Positions 49,582-58,484 of a stretch of DNA of 64,000 nucleotides are shown one piece after another. The notes beneath the pieces are model-generated. The model made no database searches. It had not been told where the DNA came from and was given only the letters and a program-made list of their open reading frames with translations. The position numbers were made by a program, and so were the translations under genes. Position 1 is the stretch's first letter; each line of letters starts with the position of its first letter. The DNA lies in assembly GCF_040640215.1 (NCBI RefSeq), contig NZ_JBFABG010000013.1, forward strand, positions 1-64,000. The letters run 5' to 3'. The stretch comes from Actinosynnema sp040640215. Its GTDB lineage: Bacteria > Actinomycetota > Actinomycetes > Mycobacteriales > Pseudonocardiaceae.

Positions 49582-50373
49582 TCAAGGGGTGGGCCACGCG
49601 TTCGCGGTGCAGGACTTGCCGTCGGCGGTGACCGTGGTGCCCTGGTCCACTCCGGACGTGATGGCGGCGAGCTCGTCGTTGTCGGTGCTCAACGTCTGCT
49701 GCATCATCACCGGCGCGGGTGCCCCGTCCACCGGGCACGGCTCGTGCCCGTGGCCGAGGAAGTGGCCGACCTCGTGGTTGACCATGTAGAGCCGGTAGGC
49801 CCGCAGCTCGCCCTGGAACGCGTGCGCACCGCGGAACCACCTCGGCACGCTGAGGTAGATCTCGGACCCGATCCGGCACGAGGTGTCGTACGGCAGTTCG
49901 AAGCCGCACAGCCGCCGCGCGGTCTCCTGCGAGGCGAGCCGGATGCGCAGCTCCGGTTCGGCGGTGCCGTCGGCGCGGTGGAACGCGTGCCCGGCCCGCG
50001 CCCAGCCGCGCGGGTGGACCAGCGCGTAGTCCACGACGGCCGCGAAGCCGCCGTCACCGCCGGGCAGCGCCATCCCGTCCTCGACCTCGACCGAGTACGA
50101 GGTGCCGCCGGTCCCGAACGCACCGGGGAGCACCCGCCACGTGCCCGCGCCGTGCTCCGGGAACGGCGGCCCCGGCGGCAGCTCGGCGATCCGGCGGCCG
50201 GCCGACGACGCGGTGGGCGGCGCGGTGGGCGGCACCGCCTCGGCCACCGCCGGCACGCCGGAGGTGGGCCACCGGACCGCCACCGTGCGGGTCACCGAGC
50301 CGAACTCCGGCACCAGCACGGCGGTCGCGGCCAGGCACACCGCCGTCAGGTAGGCAACGGGCCCAGCTCTCAT
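49582..50373 (-). CDS. Secreted DUF3152 metalloprotease-like protein
   Basis: 263 residues from ATG 50373, overlapping the upstream gene as ATGA. A membrane/signal segment (VAYLTAVCLAATAVLV) is followed by a Pro/Ala linker and the DUF3152 domain. The segment RLYMVNHEVGHFLGHGHEPC contains the metzincin-like HExxHxxGxxH zinc motif intact, with a downstream Met in PAPVMMQQ as possible Met-turn. This strongly suggests a zinc peptidase outside the cell, although few members have been tested. Three Cys near the site may form disulfides. Co-transcribed with the DUF4015-like hydrolase gene. Confidence 0.87.
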   Translation of the reverse strand: MRAGPVAYLTAVCLAATAVLVPEFGSVTRTVAVRWPTSGVPAVAEAVPPTAPPTASSAGRRIAELPPGPPFPEHGAGTWRVLPGAFGTGGTSYSVEVEDGMALPGGDGGFAAVVDYALVHPRGWARAGHAFHRADGTAEPELRIRLASQETARRLCGFELPYDTSCRIGSEIYLSVPRWFRGAHAFQGELRAYRLYMVNHEVGHFLGHGHEPCPVDGAPAPVMMQQTLSTDNDELAAITSGVDQGTTVTADGKSCTANAWPTP

Positions 50374-51947
50374 GCGGGCTCCAGACCGGCCCCGCCGTAC
50401 GCGCAGGCCGCGTTCCACAGCAGGAACGAGGGCGCGCCCGCGTCCCGCGTCGCCGCGACCTGGGCCTGGATCTCACCCGGGCCGTAGTGGTGGCCCAGCG
50501 AGAAGGCTTGCAGCCACGGGATGACGACCGCGCCGGTCCCCCGGGTCAGGTCCACGAAGTTCGCGACCGACGCCCGGACGATGTCGTACGGCTTGGCGTT
50601 GGGGTTGTCCACCCCGTACTCACCGGGACCCCAGTGCGACGGGTAGACCATCGGGGCGACGTAGTCGACGTGCGGCGACATGCCCGGGATGTCCTGCGCC
50701 ACGTCGCCGGGGCTGTGCGCCGCTATCCCGAACACCGACGCGCCGAGGTAGGCCCCGAGCGGGCGGACGGCCGCGCGGCTGTCCCGCAGGAAGTCCGTGA
50801 TGGACTGCTCGGGCGTGCCCGTCAACCCGGGGAACACCATCCGGCCGATCGGGCCGTCGGGACGGCGCACGTAGTCGTACAGGACGTCGTCGAAGCCCAG
50901 CCCCGCCGCCTCCTTGGCGATCGCGATGTTGTAGTCGCGCACCTCGGTGTTGGCGAAGTTGGTGAAGGCGTACTCGCCGTAGTGCGCCGACCAGGCCGCG
51001 CCGCCGGTGTCCTGGGTGACCCGGTCGCGCGCCCCGGACTCCCACGACGCCCGACCGAGCACCGGGTCGCGGAACGCGACCAGCCGGCCGACCACCCGCA
51101 GTCCCATGCCGTGCAACTGGTCCAGCGCGGCGCGGGCGTCGTAGTAGCCGCGACTGGCACCGATCTGGCGGGCCAGCGGGACCTGGGAGTCGTAGCCGAT
51201 CTCGCCGCTCTCGTCCTTGATGTCGAGCTGGACGGTGTCGATGCGGTGCTCGCGCGCCAGGGCCAGCACCGGGTCGCGCAACTCCGGGGTGGCCCACGCG
51301 GTGGCGGACAGGTGCACCGCGCGCATCCCCGGATGGGTGACCTTGATGGCGACGTCCTGCTGCGCCGTGTTGCCGGCGCGGTCGGCCGACCGCACCTTCA
51401 ACTGGGCGGGCACGGCGTCCAGCGACGCCTCGAACCTGCCGTCGCGCACCGGGACCTCCCGGTCGCCGAGCAGGATCGTGTCCGCACCGTCGACCGTGCC
51501 GCGCACGGTCAGCGGACCGCGCGGCGACGTGGCCTCGGCGGGCTCGACCGCCACGGCGGGCGGGGTGCCGTCGATGGTGAACGTCCGCTCGACGGTCTCG
51601 TCGGGCATCCACGGCAGCGGGTTGGGCGCGGTGGCGGACAGCGTGTGGTCCCCCTCGGCCAGGTCGACGCCCACGAGCGTCATCCGGCCGCCGTCGTGGT
51701 TCACCTCGACCGGCTGGCCGTCCACCTGGACCGAGACGTGGTCGAGGTCGGCCGGGTCGGCGGTGGTGATGGCGACGCGCTGCACGCCGGCCGGTGTGAT
51801 GGAGCCGCCCTCCGCGAGGTCGGTGACGGCGAGGCTGACGTCGCGGCTGTGCACGATCGTGGTGACGGTGCCCGCCACCAACAACAGCACCGCGACTGCG
51901 ACTAGGGGTACCAGGACGCGCTTGGTCCTGGAAGGTGTATGCGACAC
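50370..51947 (-). CDS. Membrane-anchored putative glycoside hydrolase (DUF4015-like)
   Basis: 525 residues from GTG 51947 behind AAGGAG. One N-terminal membrane anchor (VLVPLVAVAVLLLVAGTV), then two Ig-like/big domains (about 35-200; VAVEPAEATSPRGPLTVRGTVDGADTI), and a TIM-barrel-like domain from 205 to 520: HLSATAWATPE, TVQLDIKDESGEIGYDS, VVGRLVAFRDPVL, GFDDVLYDYVRRPDG, DYVAPMVYPSHWGPGEYGV. This matches the putative glycoside hydrolase family in which the Asp/Glu of DIKDE and DYVAPM are candidate catalytic residues. It probably remodels an exopolysaccharide or wall glycan. Divergent from the deacetylase lipoprotein gene. Confidence 0.85.
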   Translation of the reverse strand: MSHTPSRTKRVLVPLVAVAVLLLVAGTVTTIVHSRDVSLAVTDLAEGGSITPAGVQRVAITTADPADLDHVSVQVDGQPVEVNHDGGRMTLVGVDLAEGDHTLSATAPNPLPWMPDETVERTFTIDGTPPAVAVEPAEATSPRGPLTVRGTVDGADTILLGDREVPVRDGRFEASLDAVPAQLKVRSADRAGNTAQQDVAIKVTHPGMRAVHLSATAWATPELRDPVLALAREHRIDTVQLDIKDESGEIGYDSQVPLARQIGASRGYYDARAALDQLHGMGLRVVGRLVAFRDPVLGRASWESGARDRVTQDTGGAAWSAHYGEYAFTNFANTEVRDYNIAIAKEAAGLGFDDVLYDYVRRPDGPIGRMVFPGLTGTPEQSITDFLRDSRAAVRPLGAYLGASVFGIAAHSPGDVAQDIPGMSPHVDYVAPMVYPSHWGPGEYGVDNPNAKPYDIVRASVANFVDLTRGTGAVVIPWLQAFSLGHHYGPGEIQAQVAATRDAGAPSFLLWNAACAYGGAGLEPA

Positions 51948-52088
51948 CGGCGACTCCTTGGTCCGGGTCCGGCACAGTCAAGCAGCGACTAGCCCGCCGC
52001 GTCGCCCGGCAAACGCAACGTCATCCGAAGGTGGGTATGTTGCCCACCTCGGCTTTCCGGTCCGCGCCGACGCGCCACTATCTGGGGT

Positions 52089-53132
52089 GTGAACGACGCA
52101 CCCGCGCCCACCCGTCGCAGCCCGCTCGCCGCCGCCCTCGTCGCGGCCGTCTGCTGCGCGTGCGGCGCTCCACCGGCGGCGGAGACCCCCGCCCCGACGC
52201 CGGTCGCCCCCGCGGCACCGGCGGCGCAGACCTCGACCCCGCCGCCCGACCCGGCCTCGATCGGCGCGAACGAGCTGGGTCAGGTCCCGGTCCTGATGTA
52301 CCACCGGCTCACCGCGCAGCCGACGTCGGTGTACGACCGCACCCCGGACGGGTACCGCGCGGAGCTGGAGCGCCTGGCCGCCGAGGGCTACGTCCCGGTG
52401 ACCGCGACCGAGTACGCCACCGGCCGCATCGACGTCCCGGCCGGACGTCACCCGGTCGTGTTGACGTTCGACGACGGCGACCCCACCCAGTTCGCGCTCG
52501 GGCCGGACGGCGGCCCGGCACCGGGCACGGCGATCGCGATCCTGCTGGACGTGGCCGCCCGCCACCCGGGTTTCCGCCCCGTCGCCAGCCTGTACGTCAA
52601 CGCGGCCCCGTTCGGCACGCCCGACGGCAAGGGCGTGCTGCCCTGGTTGCGCGACCACGACTTCGAGGTCGGCAACCACACGCAGCAGCACACCAACCTG
52701 TCCGCCGCCGGCGACGCGGAGGTGCAGGAGGCGATCGCCTCGGGCCAGCGCGAGATCGACAGCGCCGTGCCGGGGTACCGGGTCTCCAGCCTCGCCCTGC
52801 CGTTCGGCGCGGTCCCGGGCAACGGGCCGCTCGCCCTGCGCGGGTCGCACAACGGCGTGACCTACGAGCACTCGTGCGTCCTGCTGGTGGGGGCGAACCC
52901 CGCGCCCTCGCCCTACGCCGACGACTTCGACCCGCTCAACGTGCCCCGCATCCGCTCGCAGGACGCGTCCGGCGAGGAGGCGAAGTACGGCTCGACGTCG
53001 TGGCTGGACCAGTTGGCCGCGAGCCCGGCCGGCCGGTACACCTCGGACGGCGTGGCCGACCGGATCAGCTACCCGGCCGCGTCCGGTGGGCAACCCGCCC
53101 AGCGGTTCGCCGCCAAGGCCGTCGCGTACTGA
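52089..53132 (+). CDS. Polysaccharide deacetylase (NodB-like) lipoprotein
   Basis: 347 residues from GTG 52089; TATCTG at 52079-52084 suggests a near-leaderless start. N-terminal signal with lipobox AAVCCAC and a long Pro/Ala spacer. NodB domain: VPVLMYHRL, catalytic/metal TFDDGD (two Asp) and metal-ligand His in EVGNHTQQH. The later canonical motifs are divergent. It should remove acetyl groups from wall or exopolysaccharide glycans at the cell surface. Divergent from the DUF4015-like/DUF3152 operon, so this is a small envelope-modification locus. A hairpin follows the stop. Confidence 0.9.
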   Translation: MNDAPAPTRRSPLAAALVAAVCCACGAPPAAETPAPTPVAPAAPAAQTSTPPPDPASIGANELGQVPVLMYHRLTAQPTSVYDRTPDGYRAELERLAAEGYVPVTATEYATGRIDVPAGRHPVVLTFDDGDPTQFALGPDGGPAPGTAIAILLDVAARHPGFRPVASLYVNAAPFGTPDGKGVLPWLRDHDFEVGNHTQQHTNLSAAGDAEVQEAIASGQREIDSAVPGYRVSSLALPFGAVPGNGPLALRGSHNGVTYEHSCVLLVGANPAPSPYADDFDPLNVPRIRSQDASGEEAKYGSTSWLDQLAASPAGRYTSDGVADRISYPAASGGQPAQRFAAKAVAY

Positions 53133-53172
53133 CCGCGCCGCCGGGCGTCCACCGGCCACCCGGCGGTCGGTC
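53131..53172. terminator. Bidirectional hairpin between deacetylase and ABC-F genes
   Basis: CCGCCGGG (53138-53145) pairs with CCCGGCGG (53159-53166), and the flanking GACCG / CGGTC extend the stem past a small internal loop. It lies between two convergent stops (53132 and 53192). Confidence 0.7.
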
Positions 53173-53191
53173 GGAACGGGGTGCGGTCCGT

Positions 53192-54790
<1,599 letters not shown>

Positions 54791-54798
54791 GGGGAACT

Positions 54799-54867
54799 GC
54801 CTCCAACGAGAGGTGATGCGCGAACAGGACGAGGCCGGCACCGCGACTCGCGGGTGCCGGTGGAGGC
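54799..54867 (-). promoter_or_regulatory. Leader hairpin and RBS-sequestering pair before the ABC-F gene
   Basis: Between the leader ORF and the ABC-F start the minus-strand RNA can form CCGGCAC/GTGCCGG (54835-54860) with an inner CGCG/CGCG stem. The Shine-Dalgarno GGAGGC (54799-54804) is exactly complementary to GCCTCC (54862-54867), and the neighbouring CTCCAC can instead pair with GTGGAG (54906-54911) near the leader ORF start. These mutually exclusive pairings fit an attenuator. Confidence 0.55.
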
Positions 54868-54875
54868 GTCGTCCC

Positions 54876-54899
54876 TCAGAGGAAGTACAACTGCGACAT
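54876..54899 (-). CDS. Seven-codon leader ORF MSQLYFL upstream of the ABC-F gene
   Basis: ATG 54899 to TGA 54876 encodes MSQLYFL. GGAG sits 6 nt upstream. A promoter GTGACC-17 bp-TACCGT can be drawn just before it, which would put the ORF at the very 5' end of the transcript. Short leader peptides of this sort sense drug-stalled ribosomes for erm, cat and ABC-F genes such as vga(A) and lmrC; I infer the same role here from position and the pairing elements that follow. Confidence 0.6.
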   Translation of the reverse strand: MSQLYFL

Positions 54900-55026
54900 C
54901 ACGTGCTCCACGGTAATCGGGACGACAGCCCTGGTCACCTGGATTTGCGGGCCCCGACCGGCCGGGGACGGCGGTCGCCGCCGTCCACGCCTGTGTGAAC
55001 CGCGACCCGTCGGGGTAGTCATCGGC

Positions 55027-55581
55027 ATGAGCGGCGTTCAAGACCAGTTGTTGCGCACGTTGGTCAAAGCGGCCAACGGGCTTCGTGAACAGGGAATTCC
55101 GTTCGCGCTGACGGGCGGGTGCGCGGTGTACGCCCGAGGTGGGCCGGCGACCGAGCACGACGTGGACATCCTGGTGCGCGAAGAGGATGCCAAGCCCGCG
55201 GTGAGCGCGTTGGTGGCGGCGGGGATGCGGGCCGCCGACGCGCCCGAGGACTGGTTGTTGAAGGTCTACGACGGCGATTCGCTGGTGGACCTGCTCTTCC
55301 GCCCGAACGAGCTGCCGGTCACCGATGAGACCCTGGCCCGCGCCGAGGCGCTGGCCGTCGGCTCGGTGACCCTGCCGGTGATGTCCGCGACCGACGTGAT
55401 GGTGAGCAAGCTGCTCGTGCTGGACGGGCACCGGTGCGATTTCAGCGAGCTGCTCCCCTTCGCCCGTGCGCTGCGCGAGCAGATCGACTGGGCACACGTG
55501 ATCGACGCGACCGCCCACTCCCCTTACGCCGAAGCGTTCCTCGTGCTGACCGAACGCCTGAACCTCAGGAGCACGCCATGA
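55027..55581 (+). CDS. Nucleotidyltransferase-fold protein
   Basis: 184 residues. Pol-beta nucleotidyltransferase motifs: ALTGGCAVYARGG with Gly30-Gly31, EHDVDILV with Asp45 and Asp47, and a third acidic residue Asp89 in SLVDLLF, so a complete catalytic triad. The rest (MSATDVMVSKLLVLDGHRCDF) is as in AbiEii/DUF6036-like minimal nucleotidyltransferases, which modify tRNA, proteins or small molecules. First gene of a tightly overlapping four-gene operon with BON, metallophosphoesterase and a hydrolase-like protein. No HEPN partner is present. Confidence 0.85.
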   Translation: MSGVQDQLLRTLVKAANGLREQGIPFALTGGCAVYARGGPATEHDVDILVREEDAKPAVSALVAAGMRAADAPEDWLLKVYDGDSLVDLLFRPNELPVTDETLARAEALAVGSVTLPVMSATDVMVSKLLVLDGHRCDFSELLPFARALREQIDWAHVIDATAHSPYAEAFLVLTERLNLRSTP

Positions 55582-55826
55582 CCGCCGAGCAGTACCTGTC
55601 CGCGCGCCTCCGCCGGGCGCTGGCCGAAGACCCGCGCACCACCGAGTTGGGCGTGCGGGTGACCGTGCGCGGTGACAACGTGCTGCTCTCCGGGGACGTG
55701 GCCTGCGCCGGGCGCAGAGAGGAGCTGGAGGCGGTGATCCACGAGATCGCACCCGAACTGACGGTGTTGGACGACGTGCGGGTGGTGCCGGCGGGAGAGC
55801 CGGAGGGCCGGGAGGAGTTGCGATGA
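55578..55826 (+). CDS. BON-domain protein
   Basis: 82 residues, essentially one BON domain: YLSARLRRALAEDPRTTELGVRVTVRGDNVLLSGDVACAGRREELEAVIHEIAPELTVLDDVRVV. No signal peptide, so cytoplasmic, unlike the OsmY type. BON domains bind phospholipid or small ligands and serve as accessory modules. ATGA overlaps at both ends (55578-55581 and 55823-55826) tie it to the nucleotidyltransferase and phosphoesterase genes. Confidence 0.9.
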   Translation: MTAEQYLSARLRRALAEDPRTTELGVRVTVRGDNVLLSGDVACAGRREELEAVIHEIAPELTVLDDVRVVPAGEPEGREELR

Positions 55827-56551
55827 TCCGCGTCGGGGCGGTCGGGGACGTGCACCTGGGGGAGGACGCCAGGGGCCTGTTGCGACCCGCGTTGGAGAAG
55901 GTGGGCGAGCACGCGGACGTGCTGCTGCTGGCGGGTGACCTGACCCGGCACGGCACGGTGGCCGAGGCGCGGGTGGTGGCCGACGAGTTCGGCGGCCTGC
56001 CGGTGCCGGTCGTGGCGGTCCTGGGCAACCACGACCACCACTCCGACCAGCCCGCCGAGGTGACCCGGGTGCTGCGGGACGCCGGTGTGGTCGTGCTGGA
56101 GGGCGAGACCGCCACCTTCGACATCGACGGGCACACGTTGGGCGTGGCCGGTGTGAAGGGGTTCGGCGGCGGGTTCGCGGGCAAGTGCGGCAGCGCGTTC
56201 GGCGAACCGGAGATGAAGGCGTTCATCGGCCACACGATGGAGATCGCCGAATGCCTGGAGAGCGCACTGGGCAGCCTGGGCACGGACGTCAAGGTCGCGT
56301 TGACGCACTACTCCCCCGTGCCGGACACGCTGCGCGGCGAGCCGCCCGAGATCTACCCGTTCCTCGGCTCCTACCTGCTCGGCGAGGCGATCGACGCGAC
56401 CGGCACGGATCTCGCCGTGCACGGGCACGCGCACTTCGGCGTCGAGCACGGGATGACGCCGGGCGGGGTGCGGGTGCGCAACGTCGCCCAGCCGATCATC
56501 CGCTCCGCGTATACGGTCTACTGCGTCGAACCCGCGGCCGTGGAGGCATGA
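55823..56551 (+). CDS. Calcineurin-like metallophosphoesterase
   Basis: 242 residues. Metal-ligand motifs in order: GDVHLG (Asp9, His11), LLLAGDLTRHG (Asp39), VAVLGNHDHH (Asn and His near 70), VALTHYSPV (His near 169) and VHGHAHFG (His pair near 203). All are intact, so it should be an active binuclear phosphodiesterase or phosphatase, perhaps reversing a nucleotidyl transfer made by the first gene product. Overlaps both neighbours by a few nucleotides. Confidence 0.93.
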   Translation: MIRVGAVGDVHLGEDARGLLRPALEKVGEHADVLLLAGDLTRHGTVAEARVVADEFGGLPVPVVAVLGNHDHHSDQPAEVTRVLRDAGVVVLEGETATFDIDGHTLGVAGVKGFGGGFAGKCGSAFGEPEMKAFIGHTMEIAECLESALGSLGTDVKVALTHYSPVPDTLRGEPPEIYPFLGSYLLGEAIDATGTDLAVHGHAHFGVEHGMTPGGVRVRNVAQPIIRSAYTVYCVEPAAVEA

Positions 56552-56553
56552 GA

Positions 56554-57066
56554 ATGACGGAGACCGAGCCCTCGGGCCCGTCCGTGGTGCGATCGGGCCC
56601 GACCGGCGCGCCGGTGGTGCTCGTCCTCGACCCGGCCGGTGCCGCGCCGCACGGCGAACTGCCCGCCACCTGGCGGCCGTTGACCGAGCACCTGCGGGTG
56701 GTGTGGTGCCGGCTGCCGGTGGTGGACGAACCGCTGCGCGCGGCCGAGGACGTGCTGGCCGAACTCGCCGGGCAGGAGGTGCACCTGGTCGCGGGCGCGG
56801 CGGCCGGCGCGGACGTCGGCGAGCTGGCCAACCGGCACAGGGACCAGGTGCGCTCGGTGCAGACGTTCGCCGCGCCGCTGCCCCTCGGCCACCCGGACGT
56901 GGTGCTCACGGTGCTGGAACGCCTGCTGGCGGAGGACGTCGTCGCATCCGACGCGGGACTGGACATCACGCGCGGCGCACCCGCCGGGAGTTCGCTGCTG
57001 GGCGATGCCGCGACCGCGCTGTGGCAGTCGTTGTACCAGTTGGCCGAACGCCTCAAGATCCGCTGA
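56554..57066 (+). CDS. Alpha/beta-hydrolase-like protein lacking a nucleophile
   Basis: 170 residues from ATG 56554, which is 7 nt after GGAGG; an ATG at 56548 overlapping the previous stop is the alternative. APVVLVLDPAG, WRPLTEHLRVVWCRLP and VHLVAGAAAGADVGELANRH follow the strand-helix order of an alpha/beta hydrolase up to the nucleophile elbow, but the Ser/Asp/Cys is replaced (AGAAAGA) and no His box is seen. The C-terminal third is short and helical. It may be a binding or scaffold subunit. Last gene of the operon; a strong terminator begins 25 bp after its stop. Confidence 0.65.
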   Translation: MTETEPSGPSVVRSGPTGAPVVLVLDPAGAAPHGELPATWRPLTEHLRVVWCRLPVVDEPLRAAEDVLAELAGQEVHLVAGAAAGADVGELANRHRDQVRSVQTFAAPLPLGHPDVVLTVLERLLAEDVVASDAGLDITRGAPAGSSLLGDAATALWQSLYQLAERLKIR

Positions 57067-57090
57067 CCCCCGCCGGAACGAACCGCCACG

Positions 57091-57141
57091 AACGTCGGAG
57101 AACCGCGATGGCCTTGTGCCGTCGCGGTTTTCCGACGTTTT
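57091..57141 (+). terminator. Rho-independent terminator of the nucleotidyltransferase operon
   Basis: AACGTCGGA (57091-57099) and AACCGCGA (57101-57108) pair with TCGCGGTT (57122-57129) and TCCGACGTT (57131-57139), a G-T wobble joining them into an 18-pair stem with a 13-nt loop, followed by T residues to 57141. Confidence 0.88.
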
Positions 57142-57198
57142 CCGCCTGCCCACGCCGAGGTGGTCGCGATCCCCGCGCCGGTGTGTGAGGCTCGGAAG

Positions 57199-58059
57199 AT
57201 GTTCGAAGGATTCGCGGAAGAAGAGATCCCGGTCGGCGAGGCGACGATTTTCGTGCGGCACGGCGGCGAAGGACCACCGGTCCTGTTGCTGCACGGCCAC
57301 CCCAGGACGTCGGCCACCTGGCACCGGGTCGCGCCCCTGCTGGTGGCCGACGGGTTCACGGTGGTGTGCCCGGACCTGCGCGGGTACGGCCGGTCCCGGG
57401 GACCCGCGCCCACGCCCGATCACCGCGCCCACTCCAAGCGGGTCGTCGCGGGTGACCTCGTCGCTGTGATGGAAGCGCTGGGGCACAGTCGTTTCCGGCT
57501 CGTCGGGCACGACCGGGGCGGGGCCGTCGCGCTGCGGTTGGCACTGGACCACCCCGAGGTGGTCGAGCGGGCCGCGCTGCTGGACTGCCTGCCGATCAGC
57601 GAGCACCTGTCCCGCATCACCGCGAAGTTCGCCACCCAGTGGTGGCACTGGTTCTTCTTCGCCCAGCCCGGCACGCCGGAACGCGTGATCAACGCCGACC
57701 CGGTCGCCTGGTACGCGGGCGACCCGGACCGGATGGGGCGCGAGAACCACGACGAGTTCCGCGCGGCCACCGGCGACCCGGACGTCGTGCGGGCCATGCT
57801 GGAGGACTACCGGGCCGGGCTGACCGTGGACCGCGCGGACGAGGAGGCGGATCGGGCGGCGGGCGTGCGGCTGCGCTGCCCGACCCTCGTCCTGTGGTCG
57901 TTGGGCGACGACCTGGAAGACCTCTACGGCGACCCGCTCGCGATCTGGCGCGCGTGGGCCGACGACGTGCGCGGCCACGGAATCGACTCGGGGCACCACG
58001 TCGCGGAGGACGCCCCCGAGGCCCTGGCCGCCGAGCTGGCCGCGTTCTTCCGGCCGTGA
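57199..58059 (+). CDS. Alpha/beta hydrolase, haloacetate-dehalogenase-like
   Basis: 286 residues from ATG 57199 with GAGG before it; thirteen upstream codons in the longer frame cross the terminator spacer and are less likely. Motifs: LLHGHPRTSATWHRVAP (oxyanion HGHP, 32-35), CPDLRGYGRS, nucleophile Asp105 in VGHDRGGAVALRLALDHP, and His in SGHHVAEDAPE. An Asp rather than Ser nucleophile places it with haloalkanoate dehalogenases and epoxide hydrolases; the Arg-pairs and Trp that hold a carboxylate in fluoroacetate dehalogenase are plausible but not certain. Convergent with the DUF3072 gene by 7 bp. Confidence 0.85.
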   Translation: MFEGFAEEEIPVGEATIFVRHGGEGPPVLLLHGHPRTSATWHRVAPLLVADGFTVVCPDLRGYGRSRGPAPTPDHRAHSKRVVAGDLVAVMEALGHSRFRLVGHDRGGAVALRLALDHPEVVERAALLDCLPISEHLSRITAKFATQWWHWFFFAQPGTPERVINADPVAWYAGDPDRMGRENHDEFRAATGDPDVVRAMLEDYRAGLTVDRADEEADRAAGVRLRCPTLVLWSLGDDLEDLYGDPLAIWRAWADDVRGHGIDSGHHVAEDAPEALAAELAAFFRP

Positions 58060-58066
58060 CGACCGG

Positions 58067-58255
58067 CTACGCGCCGCGCCCGGTCTTCTGCTGGAGCCGG
58101 TCGATGAGCTGCGACGCCTCGACCTTGGTCAGGCCGTCGGGCACCTGCTCGCCGGCCTCCTGCGCCAGGGTGTGCAAATAGGACTCCTGCGGCCCGGTCA
58201 TGGGCTCGTCGCCGGTCGTCCAGTCCTGCGGGTCCTTCTCCGGTGTGCGGTCCAC
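58067..58255 (-). CDS. DUF3072 family small protein
   Basis: 62 residues from GTG 58255, 6 nt after AGGAG. The whole protein matches my memory of DUF3072: KDPQDWTTGDEPMTGPQESY, LHTLAQEAGEQVPDGL and TKVEASQLIDRLQQKTGRG. The last half resembles a SAP-like or helical pair with a TKxEAS turn, seen also in small DNA-associated proteins. Function unknown. Remarkably, a perfect LexA box lies 14 bp upstream of its start, so it is probably DNA-damage inducible. No partner gene follows. Confidence 0.85.
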   Translation of the reverse strand: MDRTPEKDPQDWTTGDEPMTGPQESYLHTLAQEAGEQVPDGLTKVEASQLIDRLQQKTGRGA

Positions 58256-58269
58256 GACATCTCCTCTGC

Positions 58270-58285
58270 TCGAACGCTCGTTCGA
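58270..58285. promoter_or_regulatory. LexA (SOS) box
   Basis: TCGAACGCTCGTTCGA fits the actinobacterial SOS consensus TCGAACRNNYGTTYGA at every fixed position and is itself within the perfect 18-bp palindrome CTCGAACGCTCGTTCGAG (58269-58286). It lies between the DUF3072 start and a weak -10 (TATCTC, complement 58284-58289), where LexA would block transcription. Confidence 0.85.
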
Positions 58286-58484
58286 GATACCCGCGACGGC
58301 GGCGGCCCAACCGTCCGATCTCGAACGTGTGACGAACGAGGTACGTCGTGCGGGACGCGCCGACCGTGTCGCGGCGCACCCGCGAGGTGACGATGCGATG
58401 TCCCCGATGGCCGGAGTTCCCCCTTCCAGGGCAACATCGTCTTTTCGCAGTGCACGGCCCGATACGCGCCGGTACCCAGGGTCC

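Noticed and set aside
57199..58059. Naming the hydrolase a fluoroacetate dehalogenase
   Set aside because: Nucleophile Asp and HGHP fit, but the halide- and carboxylate-binding residues could not be verified by eye.
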